A DNA stretch of 64,000 nt, taken from positions 40,025-104,024 of the forward strand of contig SEIO01000006.1 of the NCBI GenBank assembly GCA_004145795.1, given 5' to 3'. Numbering within the stretch: the stretch's first letter is position 1; every line of letters starts with the position of its first letter. The DNA comes from Lentibacillus lipolyticus. GTDB taxonomy: Bacteria > Bacillota > Bacilli > Bacillales > Amphibacillaceae. Below are positions 44,861 to 52,900 of this stretch, piece after piece. Made by a program: the position numbers and the translations under genes. The notes below the pieces were generated by a model that worked only from the letters and a program-made list of their open reading frames with translations, made no database searches and was not told the DNA's origin.

Positions 44861-46549
44861 TTAGTCATTTCGCTTCACCCAGCCATCACTCGTGTACCCC
44901 AAGGTTTTGCCGCTGTCCAGCTTGATATCCGAAATATACCATCCTCTCCCATTGATATAGCTATCCGTCTGATAGGTGAACCGGATAAATTTCGTTCCGG
45001 CTGGGATTTGAACTTGTGTGGACTGCCAATTGCCGCTGCTTCCGGTAAAAACGGTGTTAGTACCTGTCCAGTTTTCGCCGTCCTTGGAAACTTCCACGGT
45101 ACCGATATCATACCCTTGTTCCATCCGGTACCATGTCGCAAACGAAAGGGTTGTCTCGTTATTGACATCCACTTCTGCCGTCAAGACGCGGTCTAAATGA
45201 TCCCCATACCCAGAAAACCAGCTAGCCTGTTTATCTGGCAATGGCACTGGAATGGCGTCCGCGACTTTCCGAGCAAATTGGCGTCGCGCTGGGTTGGTGG
45301 AGACGGTGTCACGGGTCGGGTGTACACGGTTGGTCAGTAAAATGGCAATTGTATTATTGTCTTGATTCACGACCATCGATGTTCCAGTATACCCAGTGTG
45401 CCCAACGGCAGATGCACCGGCTAAGGCATCCATATACCAGCCCTCACCAATTTCCCAGCCCAAACCATGCTTGGTACCAGGGAATGATGGAAGCTGGTTC
45501 CCGGTAAGCAAATCAATCGTCTCCGGCGCTAAAACTTGCTTGCTGCCATAGCGGCCGTCGTTTAGGATCATATGACCAAGCTTTGCCAAATCTATTGCGG
45601 TTGAAAAAACACCGGCATGACCGGCGACACCGCCAAGAGACCAGGCATTCTCATCATGAACCTCGCCCCAGACAAGGCCGCGGTCAGTCCAAGGCTGATA
45701 TTCGGTCGCGGCAATCCGCTCATTTAATTTTTCTGGCGGATTGTACATCGTGTCCGTCATGTTGAGCGGCTCGGTAATATTTTCACTGACAAATTCATCA
45801 AGCCCCACGCCGGAAATTCGCTCGATAAGGGCGCCTAAGGTTATCATGTTCAAATCGCTGTAGGTATATGATGTTCCAGGCGCATCATCCAAGGCGGCTG
45901 CAAAAACATGCTGCAGACGGTCTTCTTTGGTTCCTTCCATTTTGTAAAGCGGGAGTGACGGTTTGAGCCCGGATGTGTGGGTCATTAGCTGACGGATGGT
46001 GACATCGTCCTTGCCGTTCTGGGCAAACTCCGGAATATAGGCTGCCACCGGATCGTCTAACTGAAACTTTCCGTCTTCATACAGCTTCATGGCTGCAATC
46101 GTCGTGAATATTTTGCTAAGCGATGCAATGTCGACAATCGTATCCTTTTTCATGGCGATCGGCTCCTGGAATTCCTCGCCGCTGTCATCTTTATAACGAA
46201 CGGCATCCCCATAAGCTTTATGCTGGGCAATGTGGCCGCTTCGTGCGACAAAGGTAACGGCACCAGGCATGACATCCTGTTCCATCATCGATTTCATGAC
46301 CGAATCGATTTCCTTTAATGGTTCTTCCATCATGCCGGCGCCTTGAACAGAGCCGTGATGCAATATAGGCGATATGGGTCCGGGAATTCCCCAGCTGAAC
46401 CGCGGATGGGTTTTTTTCTGGATGGTTTGTTCGATTTTGTTTTCGATGGAGGGGATAGGATATTTGATTGCGTCCGCATGCACGGCCGTTGTCTTGACAG
46501 ATGCGAGCACAAGCGCCGTCAGTGCAATGTACGACAATGGTTTTCGCAT
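44861..46549 (-). CDS. amiE: AmiE-like serine hydrolase with extra C-terminal beta domain
   Basis: A 562-aa secreted beta-lactamase-fold hydrolase. Signal peptide (about 1-25), beta-lactamase domain (about 75-430) with the S-x-x-K motif at SLSK (143-146), the YSD motif in YTYSDLN, and a C-terminal-domain HTGYTGTS (K/H-T-G motif). By synteny with B. subtilis YbbE/AmiE it should release L-Ala-peptides from MurNAc. Residues about 445-562 form an extra carbohydrate-binding or MAM-like jelly roll (TVEVSKDGENWTG, IRFTYQTDSYINGRGWYISD) not expected in AmiE (about 440 aa). RBS GGAG before ATG 46549; first gene of the operon. Confidence 0.88.
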   Translation of the reverse strand: MRKPLSYIALTALVLASVKTTAVHADAIKYPIPSIENKIEQTIQKKTHPRFSWGIPGPISPILHHGSVQGAGMMEEPLKEIDSVMKSMMEQDVMPGAVTFVARSGHIAQHKAYGDAVRYKDDSGEEFQEPIAMKKDTIVDIASLSKIFTTIAAMKLYEDGKFQLDDPVAAYIPEFAQNGKDDVTIRQLMTHTSGLKPSLPLYKMEGTKEDRLQHVFAAALDDAPGTSYTYSDLNMITLGALIERISGVGLDEFVSENITEPLNMTDTMYNPPEKLNERIAATEYQPWTDRGLVWGEVHDENAWSLGGVAGHAGVFSTAIDLAKLGHMILNDGRYGSKQVLAPETIDLLTGNQLPSFPGTKHGLGWEIGEGWYMDALAGASAVGHTGYTGTSMVVNQDNNTIAILLTNRVHPTRDTVSTNPARRQFARKVADAIPVPLPDKQASWFSGYGDHLDRVLTAEVDVNNETTLSFATWYRMEQGYDIGTVEVSKDGENWTGTNTVFTGSSGNWQSTQVQIPAGTKFIRFTYQTDSYINGRGWYISDIKLDSGKTLGYTSDGWVKRND

Positions 46550-46716
46550 GGTTCGACTCCTTTGTAAGTGCCTATATTAGCGTAGAGAGTGGAATAGGTT
46601 GCTCGTCCATGAACGCAGGTGCAGACATGAGCAGCGGTTGTATTTGTTCAGTTGCCAGGCTTATAGGGAATTACTATACTTGTATTATCACGTCACATTG
46701 AAGAGGTTTTTCGGTT

Positions 46717-47655
46717 ATGAAAAATTCTATACGAAAAAACAAAGGAATGGTCTGGGGGCTCATCCTGCTTATTACTGTTATCTGGGGCTATGCTTGGGTA
46801 TACATGAAAGCCGCCCTTGGTTTTATGGGCCCGTTCACATTTTCTGCGTTTCGGTTTGGAACAGGTGCCGCCACCTTATTGATTTTCGTATGGTTGTTGA
46901 AAGCAGGCATGCCACCAAGAAACATGTGGAAGCACCTGATCGTCGTCGGACTGTTGCAGACGACCATCGTATTCACGTTCGTTATGTACGGGATGCAGTT
47001 TGTCGACGCTGGAAAATCGTCGGTTCTGCTGTATTCCATGCCACTCTGGAGCAGTATTTTTGCCGTCAAACTGCTCGGCGAAAAAATCACGACAGGGAAA
47101 GTGCTCGGTCTCGTGATTGGCATGTGCGGCCTTGTCACCATTCTCGGCTGGGATATCTTTTTCATTCAGGATTCCGCAATCATATTTGGCGAGCTGCTCA
47201 TTGTTATCGCCGCCATATCCTGGGCTGGATCCAATACATACTACCGAGTGAAATTGAAAGGGATGACACAGCTGCAGGTTTCCGCCTATCAAATGTTATT
47301 CGGGACGATTGGCATTTTTATCGCGACGATGGTTGCCGAGTGGGGTGAACCTGTTCAGCTGACCGGCGCCAGTATTTTTTACATATTGTTCACAGGTATA
47401 CTCGCGTCTGCGTTGTGCTTCACCGTCTGGTTTATGATTCTAAGCACAATCGATATGATCACCGCCACATTGTCGACGCTCCTCGTGCCCGTATTTGGCT
47501 TGTTTTTTGGCTGGTGGATGCTGGGGGAAGAGCTGACAACCGGCATTCTGATTGGTTCTGCTATGATTATCGCCGGGATTGCTGTGGCGCAAGTGTTCGG
47601 GAAGGAGAAGCGGAATCAGCATGAACTGCAGCGAAATCGCCGACAATCAGGGTAA
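46717..47655 (+). CDS. EamA family transporter (DMT exporter)
   Basis: A 312-aa protein with ten membrane segments arranged as two EamA repeats. The first has TVIWGYAWVYMKAAL and FRFGTGAATLL, the second WAGSNTYYRVKLKGM and the closing LGEELTTGILIGSAMIIAGI. Such proteins export amino acids or metabolites; the substrate is unknown. ATG 46717 follows GAAGAGG. It is divergent from the AmiE-like gene. The C-terminal basic tail (about 25 aa) is hydrophilic. Confidence 0.9.
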   Translation: MKNSIRKNKGMVWGLILLITVIWGYAWVYMKAALGFMGPFTFSAFRFGTGAATLLIFVWLLKAGMPPRNMWKHLIVVGLLQTTIVFTFVMYGMQFVDAGKSSVLLYSMPLWSSIFAVKLLGEKITTGKVLGLVIGMCGLVTILGWDIFFIQDSAIIFGELLIVIAAISWAGSNTYYRVKLKGMTQLQVSAYQMLFGTIGIFIATMVAEWGEPVQLTGASIFYILFTGILASALCFTVWFMILSTIDMITATLSTLLVPVFGLFFGWWMLGEELTTGILIGSAMIIAGIAVAQVFGKEKRNQHELQRNRRQSG

Positions 47656-47657
47656 GT

Positions 47658-47762
47658 CGCTGTAGTTTGGAGCGGAACCGCTGTAGTTTGGAGCAGAACC
47701 GCTGCAGTAAGGAGCGGAATCGCTGTAGATTGAAGCAAAACCGCTAAAGCTTACAAGCAAAA
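47658..47762 (+). repeat. Five decaying 21-bp tandem repeats
   Basis: Unit CGCTGTAGTTTGGAGCGGAAC, copies at 47658-47678, 47679-47699, 47700-47720, 47721-47741 and 47742-47762. Copies 1 and 2 differ at one position; divergence rises toward the 3' end. The array starts directly after the EamA stop and is not translated by it. Confidence 0.85.
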
Positions 47763-47789
47763 AGCTAAATAACTATCGCAAGGCTCTCC

Positions 47790-48068
47790 ATGACGGGTAC
47801 CCTGCTTTTTAAATATCTGCCGGTTTTTGTCGTTCTTTTGCTGGACATCAGTTCAGCGAACGAAGCCGTAAAGATGGCTGAGGGAATTCAGAAGACTATG
47901 GAGAAACCGTGGAACATATACGGGAAGTCATTGCAGGTTACGACTAGTATGGGGATTGCGATGGCCCCATCAGAGGGAGCAAGTACGTTTTCTATGTTAA
48001 AAAATGCCGATATTGCACTCTATGAGGCGAAAGAGGACGGGAGAAATTCAATTAAATTGCGAGGCTGA
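47790..48068 (+). pseudogene. GGDEF diguanylate cyclase remnant (C-terminal half)
   Basis: The reading frame from about 47862 encodes a typical GGDEF C-terminal end: EAVKMAEGIQKTMEKPWNIY, TTSMGIAMAP, SMLKNADIALYEAKEDGRNSI. The catalytic GG(D/E)EF loop and everything N-terminal to it are missing, there is no convincing RBS, and the first 24 residues look unrelated. It is a truncated, non-functional cyclase. Confidence 0.75.
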
Positions 48069-48180
48069 TAAAAGTGGCCTGGTGCAATGTTAAAGAGTAT
48101 AAGCTTCCTCTTTCCATATCATATAATCTTTTCATACGTATCTTTATTACAAATAACATACAGCTCGGATATTTAATCAT

Positions 48181-48236
48181 AAAAAACCTCCTATATAATA
48201 AACTTAGCGTCTAGTGCGCTATTATTATATAGGAGG
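48181..48236 (-). terminator. Strong terminator of the CPA1 antiporter gene
   Basis: A perfect 14-bp arm CCTCCTATATAATA (48187-48200) with TATTATATAGGAGG (48223-48236), plus an inner AGCG/CGCT. On the minus strand the 3' arm runs into TTTTTT (48186-48181), as expected for a terminator of the 48310-49776 gene. Confidence 0.75.
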
Positions 48237-48239
48237 GGG

Positions 48240-48302
48240 TGGATCTGTCTACGTCATAAGTGGATCTATTTTATGGCAGAGATGGGTCTAAAAGATGGCA
48301 AC
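48240..48302. repeat. Short repeated segment, possible IS end remnant
   Basis: GTGGATCT occurs twice (about 48240 and 48260), followed by two GATGG(G/C)-type repeats (ATGGGTC, ATGGCAAC, ATGGG). The series of short direct repeats resembles the ends of IS21-type elements, but no transposase is present. The assignment is weak. Confidence 0.3.
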
Positions 48303-48309
48303 GATGGGA

Positions 48310-49776
48310 TTATCTTTTGTCTTTATTCACCATTTTTTCAATATCCCCTAATAAAGCCATTTTTGCATCTTTCCTTTTTTCTTTATCACACAGTACATAT
48401 AATGTATCACCTTTTTCAATAACAGATGAGCCAGTTGGAGTAAGTAATTTTTTGTTGCGGGTTATACCTATAATTAATGTGTCATTGGGTAGTGTTAAAT
48501 TGATTAACGACATCCCAATAGTTGGGGATTGTTTGGGCATTGTTATCTTCATAATTTCTGAATCAGTAGTTCCAAGATTTATTAATTCAATACTTGCATT
48601 CCCATTATCTTCTTCTCTTGTTAATTTTAATTTATCAGCAAGCCAAGATAATGTACTTCCTTGAATTAAAGCAGATATTAATACTACGAAGAATACAGTA
48701 TTAAAAATTAAATTACTGCTTTCTACCCCTGCAACGATAGGATATGTTGCTAAAACAATCGGAACAGCCCCTTTTAAACCAGCCCACGAAATAAATATCT
48801 TTTGCTTTAAATTATATTTCATAAACATCATACTAATAAATACGGCTATTGGACGTGCGACAAACATTAGGATGATAGCAATCATAATGCCTTGCCACAT
48901 TATCTCGGGTAATTGGCTAGGGAAAACGAGCAGTCCAAGTAATGTGAACATAACAATTTGCATCATCCAAGCGAAACCTTCATTAAATCTTAAAATTGAA
49001 AATCTGTGGGTTAAATCACTGTTTCCGACTAAAACTGCCATCACATAAACAGCTAATAAACCACTTCCACCAAGATAATCTGTGATAGCATAAGTACAAA
49101 TTGCTGTTCCCATTGCAAGTACAGGATATAATCCAGAAGTGTCTAATTTAATATTGTTTATGACCATAACAGTTAACTTTCCGAGTACCAATCCTAACGC
49201 CAACCCAAGCCCCATTTGAAGGAAAAAGCCTCCGATTGCTGACCAAATTGAAGTTTCGGGGATTTTAATCATTTCAATTAACATAACAGTAAGGAATACA
49301 GCCATAGGGTCATTAGAACCCGACTCTGCTTCTAATGTTGCTGTTAATCGCTTGTTGAAGTTCGTATTGCCTAATACGGAGAAAACTGCTGCGGCATCAG
49401 TTGAGCCAATAATTGCTCCCAAAAGAAGCCCTTCTAACAATGAAAAATCAAGAATATACATTGCAAGTACACCAGTTATCAGTGTGGTAATTAATACACC
49501 AATTGTTGCCAAAGAAGTAGCTGGAACAATTATAGGACGAATTTTACTCCATTTGGTTTGGGTTCCACCTTCAAATAAAATAATAATTAAAGCTAATGTA
49601 CCAATAAACTGTGTAAGTTGAACATTTTCAAAGTACATAACTTTGTTTAAGAGCATCCCACCAAGTAGGAAAAGAATAAGAGAAGGTAATCCTAAACGAG
49701 AAGAGAATTTCGTGGCTAACACACCAATAATCAGCATAATCGAGAGTAAAAGTAATAATGAGCCTATTAATTCCAT
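48310..49776 (-). CDS. CPA1 K+/H+ (Na+/H+) antiporter, NhaP2/CvrA type
   Basis: A 488-aa protein. An N-terminal 12-helix cation/proton exchanger (about 1-390) has LLLGAIIGSTDAAAVFSVL and the ion-binding LEAESGSNDPMAVFLT. Then a C-terminal TrkA_C regulatory domain (about 405-480; IGMSLINLTLPNDTLIIGI). It likely exports K+ or Na+ for H+. ATG 49776 follows GGAAGGA; the open frame to 49866 lacks an RBS. The gene is visibly more AT-rich than the flanking genes, with AT-biased third positions, which suggests horizontal acquisition. Confidence 0.9.
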   Translation of the reverse strand: MELIGSLLLLLSIMLIIGVLATKFSSRLGLPSLILFLLGGMLLNKVMYFENVQLTQFIGTLALIIILFEGGTQTKWSKIRPIIVPATSLATIGVLITTLITGVLAMYILDFSLLEGLLLGAIIGSTDAAAVFSVLGNTNFNKRLTATLEAESGSNDPMAVFLTVMLIEMIKIPETSIWSAIGGFFLQMGLGLALGLVLGKLTVMVINNIKLDTSGLYPVLAMGTAICTYAITDYLGGSGLLAVYVMAVLVGNSDLTHRFSILRFNEGFAWMMQIVMFTLLGLLVFPSQLPEIMWQGIMIAIILMFVARPIAVFISMMFMKYNLKQKIFISWAGLKGAVPIVLATYPIVAGVESSNLIFNTVFFVVLISALIQGSTLSWLADKLKLTREEDNGNASIELINLGTTDSEIMKITMPKQSPTIGMSLINLTLPNDTLIIGITRNKKLLTPTGSSVIEKGDTLYVLCDKEKRKDAKMALLGDIEKMVNKDKR

Positions 49777-49873
49777 AAGAACAATCCTTCCGAAAGAATA
49801 AAAGTTCAAAGATATATTCAATGTTATACCAAGCATTTTATATAAATATATTTTATCATAAGCCAAAATAGTA

Positions 49874-50014
49874 TTATATTATTACGGTTCTAAAACGAAT
49901 CATAGTCGTCCGCTCATGACTTTGAAAAATAAGCGTTTGTAGATTATCTACCATTTCTTCTGATTCTCTTCGTTTTTCTTTTTCTTTTTCAATTGAAAGT
50001 TCAAGTTTCTTCAT
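49874..50014 (-). pseudogene. 46-codon possible remnant ORF
   Basis: A frame ATG 50014 to TAA 49874 encodes a charged helix (KLELSIEKEKEKRRESEE) and then LQTLIFQSHERTTMIRFRTV. No RBS is visible. It lies in the AT-rich block that carries the antiporter and resembles the C-terminal tail of a plasmid- or phage-type protein. It may be non-coding. The rest of the 49777-50230 gap shows no further gene. Confidence 0.25.
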
Positions 50015-50230
50015 TTTAATCAGATGTAAGCCAAGCTTCGTGAAAAAATGCAAGTGATTGAACCTCCCGTCCCCAACTGAAAAAGTTTTGCGAATCCTTA
50101 TTATTTTTTATCAATGGAACAAACCTTCCGAACGCAATAAAGCGGCCCCAGCATTTAACTCCGTTTTCCATAGACATATCCCCGCCGCGGTCGTACAATA
50201 AAAGAAAGTCGAAATTTGCGGGTGATGAAG

Positions 50231-51727
50231 ATGCAATCCCAATCGTTTAAAAAAGTACAGGAAGCAGCCTACCTGAATGCGGATAAAGCTTGGAGCTACC
50301 GGGCAATTCTCCGCTACTTTTATATCCAGCATGAGCGGATGCGTGAGTTTCTATTTCCGGAAGAAATTTTTGCGTACTTGAGGGATTTGGACGGATTTCA
50401 GGAGTATACAGAAGAGCAGCTGCAGCAGGACCTGGAGCAGCTTGTAAAATGGAATAATCTGGTGGCGCGCCAGGAAATGAGCCGGGCCAGCACGATTGAG
50501 GAATTTAAGAAAAAGCGTTACCGCTACCAATGCACGCCGTATACCGTCGAATTTGAACGAATGCTTGTGCAAATGGAAAGAGGTGGCGATGTATTTGGCG
50601 GTTCGCTGGAAAAGAAAGAATTTGAACGACTCTACCAGGAACTTCTGAAAGTGGAAGACATCATTCAAAAGGGAGAAGTCCCGCCCCCTGACGAATCCGC
50701 GCAGCTCTGGCATGATGTGTTAGCCTATTTCCGTTCCATCAACCAGAACACATCCGACTACATGGCACATATTAACAGTGAAGCGGCTGAAGAGCGTATG
50801 CAGACGGAAGCGTTTCTGGCCTACAAGGATCAATTTACCACGTACCTACGTGATTTCATCATTGGACTGCAGCAAACAGCGTTGAAAATCCAGCAACTCT
50901 TGGAAACCATCACGATCAATCAATTAATCCCACTCTTGCAACAAGTCGTTCGCCACCAGCAGCAAGTACCCCGTTTTGAAGATATCGGGCTGGATGAACA
51001 GGAATTGCTGGCAGACGAACAGGAAAAGTGGCACAGTTTATGTGAATGGTTTCTGGGCAATGCACATGGTGAAAGCAATCTTGATATGCTCCAGTCTCGG
51101 ACAAATGAGCAAATTCGCCGTATTACCAGGGTTGTCCAGCGACTCGGTGAACGGCATCACTACTTTCGCAGCCGCAAAAAAGATTATTTGCACCTGGCAC
51201 AATGGTTCGACTCGATGGAAACGATTCAGGAAGCCCATGAGCTGTCTGCCGTGGTTTTCGGCGTGTTTCATACACGGCACCTGTACAGCAATCACGTTCC
51301 GACCGATGACATTTATACCGATATCTGGGATGAAGCCCCGATGGAACACGAAACGAAACCGCGCATCCGGAATTATCGGGAAAAGACCCGGCCTGGCGCG
51401 ATTATCAGCCAGACAGAACGGAAGGAAGCCGCACGCAAGGAACATTTACACAACAAACGGCTGGAACAAGAAACCCTGGAAAACTATATGACCGGAAACG
51501 AAATTCGGCTGCAAGAACTGTCGAGCGTCGAGCCGTATGTGCGCAAAATGCTGTTAAGCTGGATCGGCAAAGCAATGGCCAGACAAGATCATACATTTAA
51601 AACGGAGTATGGCCGGCAAGTAAAAGTGATTATGGCAGAAAACGAACGCGTCACCCTACATGCCGAGGATGGTGCGATTGAAATGCCGGCAGTGACCTTC
51701 CGCTTTCTAGATGAGGTGAACGTCTGA
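50231..51727 (+). CDS. jetA: Wadjet type III subunit JetA (DUF2397)
   Basis: A 498-aa cytoplasmic protein of the TIGR02677/DUF2397 family, the kleisin-like subunit of type III Wadjet. N-terminal winged-helix-like WSYRAILRYFYIQHERMREFLFPEEIF (about 18-46), a central helical stretch with long helices (about 150-340), and a C-terminal part with KMLLSWIGKAM and VTFRFLDEV. It should bridge the JetC ATPase heads. ATG 50231 is preceded by GGTGAT at the spacing expected for an SD; ATG 50225 is an alternative. First gene of a tightly coupled operon: its stop abuts the jetB ATG. Confidence 0.9.
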   Translation: MQSQSFKKVQEAAYLNADKAWSYRAILRYFYIQHERMREFLFPEEIFAYLRDLDGFQEYTEEQLQQDLEQLVKWNNLVARQEMSRASTIEEFKKKRYRYQCTPYTVEFERMLVQMERGGDVFGGSLEKKEFERLYQELLKVEDIIQKGEVPPPDESAQLWHDVLAYFRSINQNTSDYMAHINSEAAEERMQTEAFLAYKDQFTTYLRDFIIGLQQTALKIQQLLETITINQLIPLLQQVVRHQQQVPRFEDIGLDEQELLADEQEKWHSLCEWFLGNAHGESNLDMLQSRTNEQIRRITRVVQRLGERHHYFRSRKKDYLHLAQWFDSMETIQEAHELSAVVFGVFHTRHLYSNHVPTDDIYTDIWDEAPMEHETKPRIRNYREKTRPGAIISQTERKEAARKEHLHNKRLEQETLENYMTGNEIRLQELSSVEPYVRKMLLSWIGKAMARQDHTFKTEYGRQVKVIMAENERVTLHAEDGAIEMPAVTFRFLDEVNV

Positions 51728-52900
51728 ATGGAAACGAATCAATTTGATGAAAAAGCCGAAAAAGCTCTTGCCGTGCTGCTGGAGCGGTTCTGGGTGCTGC
51801 GTCTTGATGAACCGGAATTATACCAAATGATCCGTGAGCGTGAAAAAGTGCTGAAACGCTATGTGGACGACAAGTTTGGCTTGGAGCTGATTGTCCACCA
51901 GCACTTTATTAAATTGGAAAAAATTCCGGTGGAGCCGAAAAGCTGGATGGGGATGCAGTCATTTCAAGAACCGCGTGACTATGCGATGTTTTGCTGTGCG
52001 CTCGCCTTTACAGAGAACCGCTCGGTCGATGAGCAGTTTTTGCTGTCGGATATTTGCGAGGAAATAAAAGATCTGTACCCGGGCGAATTTCCGCTCGACT
52101 GGACGAATTATAACCACCGCCGCTCGCTCGTCCGGGTAATTAAACAATTGGAGCACTTGTCGATTCTTCAGTCGGTCGAAGGGGAAGTCGACCATTTTGC
52201 CATGAATCAGGAACAGGAAGTGCTCTATGAAACAACCGTGTACGCCAGATATTTCATGCGGTCCTATCCAAAAGACTTGTTCGAATATGATACAGCTGAT
52301 GCGATATTGGCGAGCGAATGGGAGCGGCATGAAGCAGACGAACGGCGGAAGCGGGTTTACCGTAAGTTGTTTCTTTCGCCCGTCGTGCACCGGGAAAGCG
52401 AGGATGATGCGGATTTCGCCTATATCCGCAATTTCCGGAACCGGCTACGCGAGGACATTGAAGAACACAGTCAGTTCCGGCTGGAAGTATTCAAGAATGC
52501 GGCCATGCTGGTGGCGGAAGAAAAGAAACAGGAGCTGACCCTTTTTCCGGATCAAAAAGCGGTGATGGATGTCGCCCTGCATGTGGCTAGCGTGTTACGT
52601 GATGCGGATGCACATCAGCCGGACGAGCTGGGCACCATCCGGCTATCAAGGCTGGTCCTGGAAGAGGTCGTCACCCAGGCCAAGGCGATGTATGGCAGCG
52701 GATGGAGCAAGCACTACCGCGAGGCTTCGATTGCAGTAATTACCGACGAACTGGCAGCACTGTTGTTTGACTGGGAAATGCTCGAACTCGAACCGGTTAC
52801 CAATGCGTATGTCATCAAACCGCTGTTTGGTCGGGCCACTGGACATTATCCGAAAGACTTTCAGGACAGGGAGGGTGAAAGCCATGAACAAACATCATAA
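51728..52900 (+). CDS. jetB: Wadjet type III subunit JetB (DUF2398)
   Basis: A 390-aa protein of TIGR02678/DUF2398, the KITE-like winged-helix partner of JetA. Recognisable segments are PKSWMGMQSFQEPRDYAMFCCALAF (about 74-98), DWTNYNHRRSLVRVIKQLEHL (about 124-144) and the C-terminal LFGRATGHYPKDF. It begins on the nucleotide after the jetA stop, with GAGGTGA 8 nt upstream inside jetA, and overlaps jetC by 17 nt. Both arrangements imply coupled translation and fixed stoichiometry. Confidence 0.9.
   Translation: METNQFDEKAEKALAVLLERFWVLRLDEPELYQMIREREKVLKRYVDDKFGLELIVHQHFIKLEKIPVEPKSWMGMQSFQEPRDYAMFCCALAFTENRSVDEQFLLSDICEEIKDLYPGEFPLDWTNYNHRRSLVRVIKQLEHLSILQSVEGEVDHFAMNQEQEVLYETTVYARYFMRSYPKDLFEYDTADAILASEWERHEADERRKRVYRKLFLSPVVHRESEDDADFAYIRNFRNRLREDIEEHSQFRLEVFKNAAMLVAEEKKQELTLFPDQKAVMDVALHVASVLRDADAHQPDELGTIRLSRLVLEEVVTQAKAMYGSGWSKHYREASIAVITDELAALLFDWEMLELEPVTNAYVIKPLFGRATGHYPKDFQDREGESHEQTS

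Noticed and set aside
47658-47762. CRISPR array
   Set aside because: The 21-bp units are head-to-tail with no spacers and decay steadily; no cas genes are present.
48187-48236. Long inverted repeat first read as a transposon end
   Set aside because: On the minus strand it is followed by six T residues and sits downstream of the antiporter gene, so a terminator explains it better.
52767-52883. Upstream extension of jetC
   Set aside because: It lies within jetB in another frame, lacks an RBS, and the conserved SMC N-terminus begins at ATG 52884.
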